Shown: positions 24,409 to 33,893, numbered from the stretch's first letter. The stretch is 64,000 nucleotides of DNA from Saccharophagus sp. K07 (GCF_014336955.1 NZ_QRAI01000004.1:62001-126000); one strand, 5' to 3'. Notes: generated by a model not told the origin, from the letters alone. A program made the numbers and translations.

Positions 24409-27400
24409 TTAATGAAAGTCCCTGGACTTAAGCTGAAAATCAGACGTCAATTTATGGCTGTAATCGGTCAGATGTCCGGCGACAACATGAACCACGGTAT
24501 AGATCTTGTTGGTTTTTTTATCGCGCTCGGTGCCAATTTCCAGTTTTCCTTTCACCATCAACAATTGCGAATTTAATAACTCCCGGCGAAATTGCACCTG
24601 GGTTGCCTGCCAGACCACAACGTTGATGTTGCCGGTTTCATCTTCCAGGGTGACAAAAACCGTATTGTTTGCTGTGCCCGGGCGTTGGCGGCCAGTTACT
24701 AATCCGGCGACGCGCACAAAACCGCCGTGGCGCAAATGTTCCAGATCGCTGAATTTTTTGCAGCGATTAAAAGGATATTGCGCACGCAATAACGCCATAG
24801 GATGAGGCCGCAGGGATAAACCCGTGGTAGCGTAATCATCCAGCATATCTTTGGCTACGGTTGGTTCTGGTGTGAGCAATTCGTCGCATTCAATCTCGGC
24901 TTCTTCCAATAAAGTGAGATAGGGTTTGATCGCCGCTGCTTGCCAGCGCGCCTGATGGCGATTGCCACTTAAAGAACGCAAGGCATCGGCAGATGCCAAA
25001 CATTGCAAATCCGTTTGTGTGAGATTGGTTCGCCGCGCCAGATCCTGCAGAGATTGAAACGGCTTGTCTTGACGCGATTCCGCAATCGCTTTGGCTTTTT
25101 TCTCATCGAGAGATTTTATCCGGCAAAAACCCAGGCGAATTCCTAATTCTCCATCGACCTCTTCTAATGTGTGGTCAAAATAGCTCGAATTAATGTCCAC
25201 CGGCAGGACAGCAATATTATGGCGTCGCGCGTCTTGTACTAATTGCGACGGTGAATAAAACCCCATGGGCTGACTATTGAGCAGCGCACAATAAAAAGCA
25301 GCTGGGTGATGGCATTTGATCCAGGATGAGGCATAACATAGCAGGGCAAAACTGGCGGAGTGGGATTCTGGAAAGCCGTAGCCGCCAAAACCTTTTAATT
25401 GCTCGAAAAGTCGCTGGGCAAATTTCAGCGGATAATGGCGTTGCAACATGCCGTCGATAAAACGCTTTTCAAACTTCAATAAATTGCCATTTTTTCCCCA
25501 GCTTGCCATGGCGCGGCGCAATTCATCCGCTTCGCCACCGCTGAAGCCGGCGGCAACCATGGCAAGTCGAATAGCCTGCTCCTGGAAAATTGGGATGCCT
25601 AGTGTTGATTGTAAAACCTCTCTGATTTCATCACTGTAGTAACTGACCTCTTCTTGGCCATTGCGCCGCCGTAAATAAGGATGAACCATATCTCCCTGCA
25701 CCGGCCCCGGCCGGACTATGGCAATTTCAATAACCAAATCATAAAACGTACGTGGGCGCAGCCGCGGTAGCATGGACATTTGTGCGCGGGACTCCACTTG
25801 AAAAACTCCCACGCTATCGGCCCGGCATAACATTTCGTAAGTAGCTGGATCTTCCGGAGGAATATCTTGTATTCCTTTAATGTGTGGTCCGTACGAGCTG
25901 ACATAGTCAAACATTTTCTTTAAAGCCGTCAGCATGCCCAGCGCCAGCACATCGACTTTCAATAATTTCATGGTTTCCAGGTCTTCTTTATCCCACTGGA
26001 TAATGGTCCTGCCGGGCATGCTGGCGTTTTCCAGAGGCACCAGATCGCTGACTCTGTCTTGCGCAATAACAAAACCGCCCACGTGCTGGGAGAGATGACG
26101 GGGAAAACCTTTGATTTCATTAACCAGATAAAAAAATTGCCTCAGCATTTTGTTTTGGGTATTCAGGCCGCTTGCGGCTATGCGTTCTTCTAAATCGCCA
26201 CTGCTATCCCACCAAGCGTGGGATTTAGCAAAGTGATCAATTAACGTCGCATCCAGGCCGAGGGCTTTGCCCACATCGCGAATGGCACTGCGGGTACGGT
26301 AGGTGATTACCGTTGCAGCTATGGCAGCGCGCTCGCGGCCGTATTTTTCGTAAATATGCTGGATGACTTCTTCGCGTCTTTGATGTTCAAAATCCACATC
26401 AATATCCGGTGGCTCTTTGCGTTCTTTGGAAATAAAACGCTCAAAGAGGACATTGATTTGACCATGCCGAATTTCAGTGATGCCGAGGCAGTAACAGACC
26501 ACTGAATTGGCGGCGGAGCCGCGGCCCTGGCAGAGAATATTTTTGCTGCGGGCGTACTGCACAATTTCATAAACCGTCAGAAAAAAATATTCATATCCTT
26601 CATCCTCAATTAATTGCAATTCCTTTCGCAAAATATCCTCAACCTCATCCGGGACGCCTTCCGGGTAACGGTTATGCTTTCCCAGGTCCACCAATTGCCG
26701 CAGATATTGCATGGAGGTCAAACCCGTCGGCACCAATTCGCGCGGATATTGGTAGCGCAGTTCGTGCATAAATTTTTCGCAGCGATTGGCAATGACGCGT
26801 GTTTGGTGCAGAAGTGATGTTGGATACAGCTGCTGCAGATTCTGTAGTGGCTTTAAATAGGCTTCTGCATTGCTGCGTAGGCGCGTGCCGAGTTCACTGA
26901 CGGGGGTATTTTCGCGGATGCCGGTCAAAACATCCTGCAGCGGTTTGCGCGCACGTGTGTGCATCAGCGCTTCGCCGCAAGCGACCAGCGGAATATCCAG
27001 CGCCTGTCCGAGTTTGTGCCAGTGAATAAATTGGTGCTGCTCACCGCCGGCCAATTGGTGATCCACACCAATCCAAAGGCGATCTTTAAAAGCGCGCTTG
27101 AGCAGATGGGCGTTGCCATAAGCCCCGGTAAAATCCCGGTCCGCCAGCCAGATCACCAAACAGGTTTGCAGGCGGAAGCGCAAATCTTCCATATGGGCTT
27201 CGTAGGAACCCTTGTCGGCTCGTCGACGCGCCAAGGTAATAAACCCCGAAAGCTCTGCATAAGCCTTGCGGTCGGGGGCTATGGCAATGAGATGTAAGCC
27301 ATTAGAAAGGCGAAAACGACTGCCGATCAGCAGTTTGAATATGTTCCGCTGTGCATCCGGTAAGTGTTTGACGATGCTATAGGCTTTGACGATGCCAGCC

Positions 27401-27531
27401 AGGGAGCACTCATCAGTGATGGCCAGCGCCTCGTAACCCAGCTCTATGGCGCGCAGCACCAATTCCTGCGGGTGCGAGGCGCCCGCCAGAAACGTGAAAT
27501 TGGTGGTGGTGTTGAGGTGCGCGTAGAGCAT
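24409..27531 (-). CDS. dnaE2: Error-prone DNA polymerase DnaE2 (ImuC)
   Basis: 1040 residues from the ATG at 27531 (GTGGG upstream). The PHP domain opens the protein (LNTTTNFTFLAGASHPQELV, AITDECSLAGIVKAY). The polymerase core has PDIDVDFEHQRREEVIQHIY with the catalytic aspartates and SHAWWDSSGDLEERI. The C-terminal OB domain includes LRHGGFVRVAGLVTGRQRPG and VFVTLEDETGNINVVVW. This is the catalytic member of the ImuA-ImuB-DnaE2 translesion mutasome. Here it lies upstream of imuA, not downstream as in the common order, and has its own SOS operator. Confidence 0.95.
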   Translation of the reverse strand: MLYAHLNTTTNFTFLAGASHPQELVLRAIELGYEALAITDECSLAGIVKAYSIVKHLPDAQRNIFKLLIGSRFRLSNGLHLIAIAPDRKAYAELSGFITLARRRADKGSYEAHMEDLRFRLQTCLVIWLADRDFTGAYGNAHLLKRAFKDRLWIGVDHQLAGGEQHQFIHWHKLGQALDIPLVACGEALMHTRARKPLQDVLTGIRENTPVSELGTRLRSNAEAYLKPLQNLQQLYPTSLLHQTRVIANRCEKFMHELRYQYPRELVPTGLTSMQYLRQLVDLGKHNRYPEGVPDEVEDILRKELQLIEDEGYEYFFLTVYEIVQYARSKNILCQGRGSAANSVVCYCLGITEIRHGQINVLFERFISKERKEPPDIDVDFEHQRREEVIQHIYEKYGRERAAIAATVITYRTRSAIRDVGKALGLDATLIDHFAKSHAWWDSSGDLEERIAASGLNTQNKMLRQFFYLVNEIKGFPRHLSQHVGGFVIAQDRVSDLVPLENASMPGRTIIQWDKEDLETMKLLKVDVLALGMLTALKKMFDYVSSYGPHIKGIQDIPPEDPATYEMLCRADSVGVFQVESRAQMSMLPRLRPRTFYDLVIEIAIVRPGPVQGDMVHPYLRRRNGQEEVSYYSDEIREVLQSTLGIPIFQEQAIRLAMVAAGFSGGEADELRRAMASWGKNGNLLKFEKRFIDGMLQRHYPLKFAQRLFEQLKGFGGYGFPESHSASFALLCYASSWIKCHHPAAFYCALLNSQPMGFYSPSQLVQDARRHNIAVLPVDINSSYFDHTLEEVDGELGIRLGFCRIKSLDEKKAKAIAESRQDKPFQSLQDLARRTNLTQTDLQCLASADALRSLSGNRHQARWQAAAIKPYLTLLEEAEIECDELLTPEPTVAKDMLDDYATTGLSLRPHPMALLRAQYPFNRCKKFSDLEHLRHGGFVRVAGLVTGRQRPGTANNTVFVTLEDETGNINVVVWQATQVQFRRELLNSQLLMVKGKLEIGTERDKKTNKIYTVVHVVAGHLTDYSHKLTSDFQLKSRDFH

Positions 27532-27535
27532 AAAT

Positions 27536-27577
27536 CCCACTGCATATACTGTATTTACATACAGTATATGCAGTGGG
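27536..27577 (-). promoter_or_regulatory. LexA box inside a 42-bp perfect palindrome at the dnaE2 start
   Basis: CTGTATTTACATACAG (27549-27564) is an excellent SOS box. It sits in a larger inverted repeat whose two 18-base arms (27536-27553 and 27560-27577) are exact complements around TTTACA. One arm ends in GTGGG, the probable ribosome site, five bases before the dnaE2 ATG. LexA should block transcription, and a transcript starting upstream would hide its own ribosome site in a hairpin. Confidence 0.85.
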
Positions 27578-27705
27578 TGGTGCGGTGCAAGGCTGTGCTT
27601 GCGCTGAGCCTCTAATCGTCTGATTTATTTAAAGATTTTTTAACAAGCTGCAGGGTTGCACAGATATGTCGTGCTCCGGCTGGTCTAGCGGGCTTGCGCC
27701 CTTGA

Positions 27706-28677
27706 TCAGCCATGCAAATCCCCTTCGTTGCCGAGCATTTTCACCATCTCATTGGTCGCCTTGACTAAGGCGTCGACAATGCTGGGTTCGTGAGAGGAGT
27801 GGCCGGCATCGCGGATGATATGCAGTTGTGCGTCCGGCCATGCGTCGTGGAGTTCGGTGGCGTTATCGAGAGGGCAGACCATATCGTAGCGACCGTGGAT
27901 GATGATGCCGGGAATTCCCGCAAGTCGATCGGCATTTTTAATAATTTGGTCCGGCTCCATAAAAGCATTATTCACAAAATAATGCGCTTCGATGCGCGCG
28001 AGAGAAAGCGCCATATGCGGGTCGGAAAAAATATGCACTACATCCGGATTCGGCCGCAAGGTGGCGCAGCGCCCCTCCCAGATGGACCAAGCTTTCGCTG
28101 CGGACATTTTGGCAATTTCGTTCGCACTGGTGAGGCGTTTGTAATAAGCCTGAATAAAATCCCCATGCTCTTCCTCGGGAATCGCCGCGCAATAATCTTT
28201 CCAATAATCCGGGAAAATCCGGTCGGCGCCCGCTTGGTAAAACCAATACAAATCTTTTTCGCGGCACAAAAAGATTCCGCGCAAAATCATGCCGAGCACT
28301 TTTTCCGGATAGGTTTCTGCATAGACCAGCGACAGGGTTGATCCCCAGGAGCCGCCAAACAGCAACCATTTGTCGATGCCGAGATGTTTGCGAATGGCTT
28401 CCATATCGGCGACTAAATGCGCTGTGGTGTTATTTTCCAACTCTGCATGAGGTGTGGATCTGCCTGAGCCCCTTTGATCGAAAAGAACGATGCGATAACG
28501 ATCCGGATCAAAAAAACGCCGGTCGTATTTCCCGCATCCAGCACCGGGACCGCCGTGCACGAACAGCACGGGAATGCCTTGGGGATTGCCGCTTTCTTCT
28601 ACATACAGTGTATGAATTTCGTCCACCTTCAGAAGGTGTTCGGCGTAAGTGCGAATGTCGGGGAAAAGAACTTGCAT
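27706..28677 (-). CDS. pip: Prolyl aminopeptidase
   Basis: 323 residues, alpha/beta hydrolase of peptidase family S33, which releases N-terminal proline. Seen: the oxyanion motif VLFVHGGPGAGCG, DQRGSGRSTPHAELENNTT, the nucleophile elbow LLFGGSWGSTLSLVYA (Ser about 110), the acid in IIHGRYDMVCP and the His in IIRDAGHSSHEP. The length is standard. Single leftward gene between dnaE2 and the divergent TonB receptor; cytoplasmic. Confidence 0.93.
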   Translation of the reverse strand: MQVLFPDIRTYAEHLLKVDEIHTLYVEESGNPQGIPVLFVHGGPGAGCGKYDRRFFDPDRYRIVLFDQRGSGRSTPHAELENNTTAHLVADMEAIRKHLGIDKWLLFGGSWGSTLSLVYAETYPEKVLGMILRGIFLCREKDLYWFYQAGADRIFPDYWKDYCAAIPEEEHGDFIQAYYKRLTSANEIAKMSAAKAWSIWEGRCATLRPNPDVVHIFSDPHMALSLARIEAHYFVNNAFMEPDQIIKNADRLAGIPGIIIHGRYDMVCPLDNATELHDAWPDAQLHIIRDAGHSSHEPSIVDALVKATNEMVKMLGNEGDLHG

Positions 28678-29158
28678 GAGTTGCTCCGCCGCGCTTATGG
28701 CTCAGCCCTATGTCTTAACAGAGTAGGTGAAGGGCTGCTTTGCATCAAGACATGGGTTTTTTGGGCAAAAATTAACCAATTGGCTTGGTTGTCACGTTGG
28801 AATAGATGATTGGATTGCAATTATTGATGCCAAATTGTGTGTTATTTACCACAACTATAAGTTGCGTGACCGTTGCCCCCCCTATCGTTTTGGAGTAAGG
28901 TTGTGGCCGGGTGATTATGACAATAAGCGGTTGAAATTGCGCCAGAATTGGTTGAAATTCGATCAATTCTTTAATCGCCTTGATAAATACAAATATAGAA
29001 CTACAAAAATACTAAAACTATAAAACTGGGCCTAAGGGGGAGTCTTGTTCTCATCATTAAATCCCTCCTTGTTAAATCAAGACTATATCTACTTGATCTG
29101 CTTGCACCTAGTGCCGTAATGGCTTGGAAATAATTAAAGGAAAGCGGGAACGAATCGT
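28678..29158. other. Long divergent regulatory region of the TonB receptor locus
   Basis: About 480 bases between pip and the TonB receptor leader, AT-rich, with no convincing gene (a 98-codon frame at 28727 lacks protein-like features). It contains the phased direct repeat at 28929-28959. Promoters for pip and for the receptor must lie here, but no clean -35/-10 pair could be assigned by eye. Confidence 0.4.
28929..28959 (+). repeat. Direct repeat GGTTGAAATT, two copies phased by 21 bp
   Basis: Identical 10-mers at 28929-28938 and 28950-28959 start exactly 21 bases apart, two helical turns. This layout suits a dimeric activator or repressor binding one DNA face about 270 bases upstream of the TonB receptor gene. 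Confidence 0.5.
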
Positions 29159-29193
29159 ATGCATTCTGCACGTGCAGTTTGCATGCTTTTTTT
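29159..29193 (+). terminator. Terminator-like hairpin in the leader of the TonB receptor gene
   Basis: A 26-base inverted repeat (ATGCATTCTGCAC / GTGCAGTTTGCAT, two mismatched pairs, core CTGCACGTGCAG) is followed by GCTTTTTTT. It ends about 35 bases before the receptor start codon, and no plus-strand gene precedes it. It has the shape of an intrinsic terminator and may be an attenuator; the core palindrome could instead be a protein operator. Confidence 0.55.
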
Positions 29194-29227
29194 AACAAAA
29201 AAACGCCTTTTGTGCTGAGGAAAATCT

Positions 29228-32200
29228 ATGGGAGCTAAACCTAGTTCTTTCAAAAAGAAACTGCTCGCCTCTAGTATCTCGTCTTGCATGCTTGCGTCCT
29301 TAACTTTTGGGGCGAACGCGCAGGAAGATGCCAAGATTATCGAGGAGGTTCAAGTATTTGGTATTCGTGCCGCTACAGAAGCCGCAATGGATATCAAACG
29401 AGATTCAACCGGTGTCGTGGACGCTATCTCCGCTGAAGACATCGGTAAAATGCCCGACGCGAACCTTGCAGAATCTTTGCAGCGTATTACCGGTATTTCG
29501 ATTGACCGAACAAACGGTGAAGGCTCCCGGGTCACGGTTCGTGGTATAGACCCATCCATGAACATGGTTACCTTGAATGGTCGCAACATGCCTGCGGTGA
29601 CCAACAATGGTAACGTCGATGACACGGCATCTCGCGCATTCGACTTCGCCAACTTGGCATCAGAGGTCGTCAACGGGGTTGAAGTCTATAAAACCGGAAA
29701 TGCAGCGATCACTTCTGGTGGTTTGGGTGCGGTCATCAATATCAAAACCTTGCGACCACTCGAAGTTGGTGAGCAAGCTTCTATCGGTGTTAAAGCGGTA
29801 CACGATACCACTGTAAGAAATGGTGATGATCTCACCCCTGAAATCTCAGGTCTGTACAGCTGGACTGATGATGACAGCGTATTTGGTGTGGCAGTCGCAG
29901 GGTCTTATCAGGTTCGTGACAACTCGCGTTCTAACGCTTTTATCAACCAGTGGAATGAGGCAACTTGGGATAACCCCTCTCTCGCCCATTTGGACCCCAC
30001 AGATCCTTCACAAGTACTGAATACACCGTTTGGTATTTTCTATCTCCCTAGCGATATTCGCTATGTGATTGAAGACAATACGCGTACTCGTACCAATGGA
30101 CAGTTGACCCTGCAATTCAGTCCTTCTGATGCATTTACTGCAACTCTGGACTACACCTACGCCGAAAATGAGCTGGAAGCAGAGCGTTCTCAGCAATCTA
30201 CTTGGTTTAACTTTTCAAACATTTCATTCATCGAGTTCAACCGCAATGCGATTGCCTCTCCAGCGATCTATGTGGAGGACTATCCATTACCGGGTGAGGA
30301 AGGCTACGGTAAAGACGTTTCATTTGCGCAACAGTATTTTGAAGCGACTACCACCATGGACTCCATCGGTCTTAACTTGAATTGGCAAGTGACTGACCGG
30401 TTGTCTTTTGAGTTGGACGCGCATAATTCCGTTGCTGAAAACGTCGGTCTGCAAAAAGAGCTTGGCTTGAACGCCAACATTGTTATCGGTGAGTACGCAG
30501 ACTTCACCAGTGATTTGCCGGTGATGGGCATTACCATTGATGACTCCGTTTTAACCAAGGGTAATAACGACGGCATACTCAATGGTGGCGATGTGAGCGG
30601 CGCCATGGGAACCGTGCGTTATGCAAAACAAGAAACTGAAATTTCACAGCTGCGGTTGAATGGCAAATTCGACCTCACTGATGACAGCTTCTTGAAATTC
30701 GGTGCTGAAATTCGCAAAGACACCAACACGACTCGCGTGGACAATGGTGAAGCGACTGGACGTATCACCATGGGTAACTGGGGTGGTGTGAATCCGGATA
30801 TTTTTGGTGAGGGTTGGGATAGCTTTTTCACCGCCGAGAACTTTGGCAAAGCATTCCCTGACTATGATGTGAGTACTACTAACCCGCGATTCCTGAATTT
30901 CGGTTTGAATGCGGATTATCACACCATCGAACGACGCATCGAAGAAATCTATGCTTCAGGTGTTGACCCGGTCAACTTCAAGGACTTCCCAGGCGGCAAG
31001 GTTCAGCCTAACAGCTTTGTTACCGGCATCTACAACGTAGACCGCGAGATCGAGGAAGAAGTTACCAGTCTGTTTGTGCAGTACGGCTTAGACTTTACCT
31101 TAAATGATATGCCCGCCAATGTCGTTGCCGGCGTTCGTGTAGAACAAACCGATATCACTTCAACGACCAATACTTTCATTCCAGTCGAATTGCACTGGGA
31201 TGACCAGGACGACTGGAGCCAGGTATTGTCGAATGAGCAGGCTCTGATCTCTGCAAAAAGTGACTACCGCAACGTGTTGCCAAGTTTGGACTTTAGCGTC
31301 AGCCCATCAGAAGACGTAAAAGTACGTTTTTCTGCGAGCAAAACAATGGCGCGCGCTGGTTACGCCGATTTGCGCAGTGCTGTGGCAATCAACAACATCC
31401 GAGCCCTGACGGCGAATATTGGTAACCCAGCGTTGAAGCCGATGGAGTCTTTCAACCTGGATTTCTCAACGGAATGGTACTACGACGATGCCAGCTACTT
31501 GTCGGTAGGTCTGTTCTATAAGAAAGTGTCCAACTTTATTGGAACTGACACGTTTGTTTCTCCATGGTGGGACCTGAGAGATCCACGTACTGGACCGCGT
31601 TATGACGAAGCTGTGGAACAGCTGAGATCTGAAGGTATACAGCTGACGGATGAAAATATTCATACCCGTATGCTGATCAACGCCGGCCTGGATCCGAACG
31701 ATGAAACAACCTACATCGCCGGTAACAGTGATGATGATCCAGCGCTTTGGATCACCAATACTCCGGTTAACGACCGCGACAACGAAATCAATGGCTTTGA
31801 GATTGCCATCCAGCATTGGTTCGGCGCCTCTGGTTTCGGCTTCCAGGCGAACTATACCGCTGTGAATGCGGATGTTAAGTTCGATGTGAACAAGCGCGGT
31901 GGTCAATTCGCCATGATCGGCTTGAGCGACAGTGCTAACTTCTCTGTGTTCTACGATGCGGATGGTTTGCAAGCTCGTTTGGCTTATAACTGGCGAGATC
32001 AGTTCCTGGATAACCGCACTCAATACAACAATGAACCATCATTTACCGAAGCATATTCTCAAATTGATGCGTCGATCAGTTACGATCTGACCGACAATTT
32101 GACGCTGACTGCTGAGGGCTTGAACATCACTGGCGAAAACTCTCGTCGCCACAGCCGTACAAAAGAAATGATGTGGAGTTTGGAAGATCTTGGCGCTCGT

Positions 32201-32230
32201 TACAGCGTAGGTCTCCGTTACAACTTCTAA
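29228..32230 (+). CDS. TonB-dependent receptor (Xanthomonas/Caulobacter type)
   Basis: 1000 residues with ribosome site GAGGA. The signal peptide ends at GANAQ; the TonB box is EEVQVFG. The plug has the subfamily signature DAISAEDIGKMPDANLAESL, RITGISIDR and VTLNGRNMPAV. A large barrel ends ARYSVGLRYNF with terminal Phe. No STN domain, so it does not signal to an anti-sigma. This class typically imports carbohydrates or other complex organic substrates. It heads a rightward locus with halogenase-like, SapC and cupin-like proteins, the set often found beside such receptors; the imported compound is unknown. Confidence 0.92.
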   Translation: MGAKPSSFKKKLLASSISSCMLASLTFGANAQEDAKIIEEVQVFGIRAATEAAMDIKRDSTGVVDAISAEDIGKMPDANLAESLQRITGISIDRTNGEGSRVTVRGIDPSMNMVTLNGRNMPAVTNNGNVDDTASRAFDFANLASEVVNGVEVYKTGNAAITSGGLGAVINIKTLRPLEVGEQASIGVKAVHDTTVRNGDDLTPEISGLYSWTDDDSVFGVAVAGSYQVRDNSRSNAFINQWNEATWDNPSLAHLDPTDPSQVLNTPFGIFYLPSDIRYVIEDNTRTRTNGQLTLQFSPSDAFTATLDYTYAENELEAERSQQSTWFNFSNISFIEFNRNAIASPAIYVEDYPLPGEEGYGKDVSFAQQYFEATTTMDSIGLNLNWQVTDRLSFELDAHNSVAENVGLQKELGLNANIVIGEYADFTSDLPVMGITIDDSVLTKGNNDGILNGGDVSGAMGTVRYAKQETEISQLRLNGKFDLTDDSFLKFGAEIRKDTNTTRVDNGEATGRITMGNWGGVNPDIFGEGWDSFFTAENFGKAFPDYDVSTTNPRFLNFGLNADYHTIERRIEEIYASGVDPVNFKDFPGGKVQPNSFVTGIYNVDREIEEEVTSLFVQYGLDFTLNDMPANVVAGVRVEQTDITSTTNTFIPVELHWDDQDDWSQVLSNEQALISAKSDYRNVLPSLDFSVSPSEDVKVRFSASKTMARAGYADLRSAVAINNIRALTANIGNPALKPMESFNLDFSTEWYYDDASYLSVGLFYKKVSNFIGTDTFVSPWWDLRDPRTGPRYDEAVEQLRSEGIQLTDENIHTRMLINAGLDPNDETTYIAGNSDDDPALWITNTPVNDRDNEINGFEIAIQHWFGASGFGFQANYTAVNADVKFDVNKRGGQFAMIGLSDSANFSVFYDADGLQARLAYNWRDQFLDNRTQYNNEPSFTEAYSQIDASISYDLTDNLTLTAEGLNITGENSRRHSRTKEMMWSLEDLGARYSVGLRYNF

Positions 32231-32256
32231 TGTTGGGTTGACTTTGCCCCTTCAGG

Positions 32257-32286
32257 AAAGCCGCTGGAGACAGCGGCTTTTTTCTT
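32257..32286 (+). terminator. Rho-independent terminator after the TonB receptor
   Basis: Perfect 10-base stem AAAGCCGCTG / CAGCGGCTTT with a GAGA loop and a T run, 27 bases after the stop. The downstream halogenase gene thus needs its own promoter or partial readthrough. Confidence 0.9.
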
Positions 32287-32338
32287 GCCACTCATTTATA
32301 CGGTAAAGTTAAAGACCGGGGTGTTGGAAGGAAGGTTC

Positions 32339-33871
32339 ATGATCAAAAAAATCGTGATATTGGGCGGAGGCAGTGCTGGCTGGCTTACGGCAGGTTTGAT
32401 CGCCGCTGAGTGCCAAGCTGTCGAAGTTGTACTCGTTGAATCACCCGAAGTGAGTACCATTGGTGTGGGCGAAGGTACTTGGCCCACCATGCGTAATACG
32501 CTGAATAAAATTGGAATTTCAGAAACGGAGTTTATTCGAGACTGCTCAGCTTCCTTTAAGCAGGGTTCGAAATTTATTGGCTGGACGACTGGGCGCGGAG
32601 ATGATGTTTATCATCATCCATTCACCTTGCCGAGCAGTGGAACGGAATGCAATTTGGTTGCCGCGTGGCGCAATTACTGTCCGAATGTGCCATTTTCCGA
32701 AGCTGTGAGTTTTCAAAGCAGGATCAGCGATCTGGGATTGGCGCCCAAAAATATTGCAATGGCAGAATACGCTGGAGCATTGAATTACGGATATCATTTG
32801 GATGCCGACCGGTTAGGAGTTTTGCTGAGCGATCATTGCCAGCGGAAATTGGGTGTTACAGTCATTCGCGATCATGTGACCCAAGTAAATTCTGCGGAAA
32901 ATGGGGATGTTGAATCCCTAATGACAAAAAATTCCGGCATCGTGCAAGGCGATTTATTTATCGATTGCAGCGGTGGAAGAAGCTTGCTCATCGGGCAACA
33001 CTACGGCATTAAATTAATCGATCAGTCAAAATATTCCGTAAACGACAGGGTGCTAGCGGCTAGGGTCCCCTACGGAAGCGAAAGGCCCGATATAGCCTCA
33101 ATGACCATGGCTACAGCCATGTCCGCGGGCTGGATTTGGGATATTGGGCTGTCTACACGCCGCGGTGTTGGGTACGTATATTCCAGTGCTTATATCGATG
33201 ACGAAGCCGCGGAAAATGAACTCAGGGAATATTTGAAAAAAGGAGCATCTCATTCAAATGTGGATGAGATTGAGTTAAGGCAGCTGCGCATTGCTGCGGG
33301 TTATCGAGAAAAAATGTGGGTTAATAATTGCGTAGCCATAGGAATGTCTGCGGGATTTATTGAACCCCTCGAGGCATCCGCGTTGGCTCTGGTCGAACTC
33401 TCGGCGAAGATGATCACCAATGAAATGCCGATGACTCGAAAAACCATGGAAATAGTTGCGCAGCGATTTAATAGAACATTTCGATATAGATGGGAAAAGG
33501 TCGTCGAGTTCCTCAAGCTGCACTATGTGTTGAGTTCGAGATCAGATACCCAATATTGGATTGATGCGAGATCCCCTGAATCCATTCCAGATGGCTTGAA
33601 TGACTTGCTCGAATTATGGCGTTATCGTGCGCCGAGCAGCTATGACTTCCAATCAGTTGAGGAAGTATTTCCTAGTGCGAGCTATCAATATGTACTTTAT
33701 GGAATGGGATTTCGAGCAAACGAAACCTTTGGCAAAAAATCCGATAGGGTGGAAGTGGGTATTGAGGCCATTAAAAGAAATTTTGAATTGGTCGGAAAAT
33801 TTTCAGAAAGATTGCCGAAAAATTTTGATTTGATAGAGAAAATTCGCGTTCACGGTCTACAAAAGATCTGA
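32339..33871 (+). CDS. Tryptophan-halogenase-family flavoprotein, copy 1 (altered motif)
   Basis: 510 residues from the ATG at 32339 (AAGGAAGG upstream); a TTG at 32285 overlaps the terminator and is rejected. FAD-binding motif GGGSAGW at 9-15, IGVGEGTWPT near 45, and the catalytic-type lysine in ASFKQGSKF (Lys74). The halogenase fingerprint W-x-W-x-I-P is present as WIWDIG near residue 264, with glycine for the proline. The later segment GMSAGFIEPLEASALALVE is canonical. The family oxidises halide with FADH2 and O2, using a separate reductase. The motif change leaves halogenating activity open. Confidence 0.85.
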   Translation: MIKKIVILGGGSAGWLTAGLIAAECQAVEVVLVESPEVSTIGVGEGTWPTMRNTLNKIGISETEFIRDCSASFKQGSKFIGWTTGRGDDVYHHPFTLPSSGTECNLVAAWRNYCPNVPFSEAVSFQSRISDLGLAPKNIAMAEYAGALNYGYHLDADRLGVLLSDHCQRKLGVTVIRDHVTQVNSAENGDVESLMTKNSGIVQGDLFIDCSGGRSLLIGQHYGIKLIDQSKYSVNDRVLAARVPYGSERPDIASMTMATAMSAGWIWDIGLSTRRGVGYVYSSAYIDDEAAENELREYLKKGASHSNVDEIELRQLRIAAGYREKMWVNNCVAIGMSAGFIEPLEASALALVELSAKMITNEMPMTRKTMEIVAQRFNRTFRYRWEKVVEFLKLHYVLSSRSDTQYWIDARSPESIPDGLNDLLELWRYRAPSSYDFQSVEEVFPSASYQYVLYGMGFRANETFGKKSDRVEVGIEAIKRNFELVGKFSERLPKNFDLIEKIRVHGLQKI

Positions 33872-33893
33872 GTACTTCTTATTAAGGTGAGCT

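Noticed and set aside
28598..28613. ACATACAGTGTATG, partly like an SOS half-site
   Set aside because: Lies inside the pip coding sequence and lacks the CTG-N10-CAG spacing.
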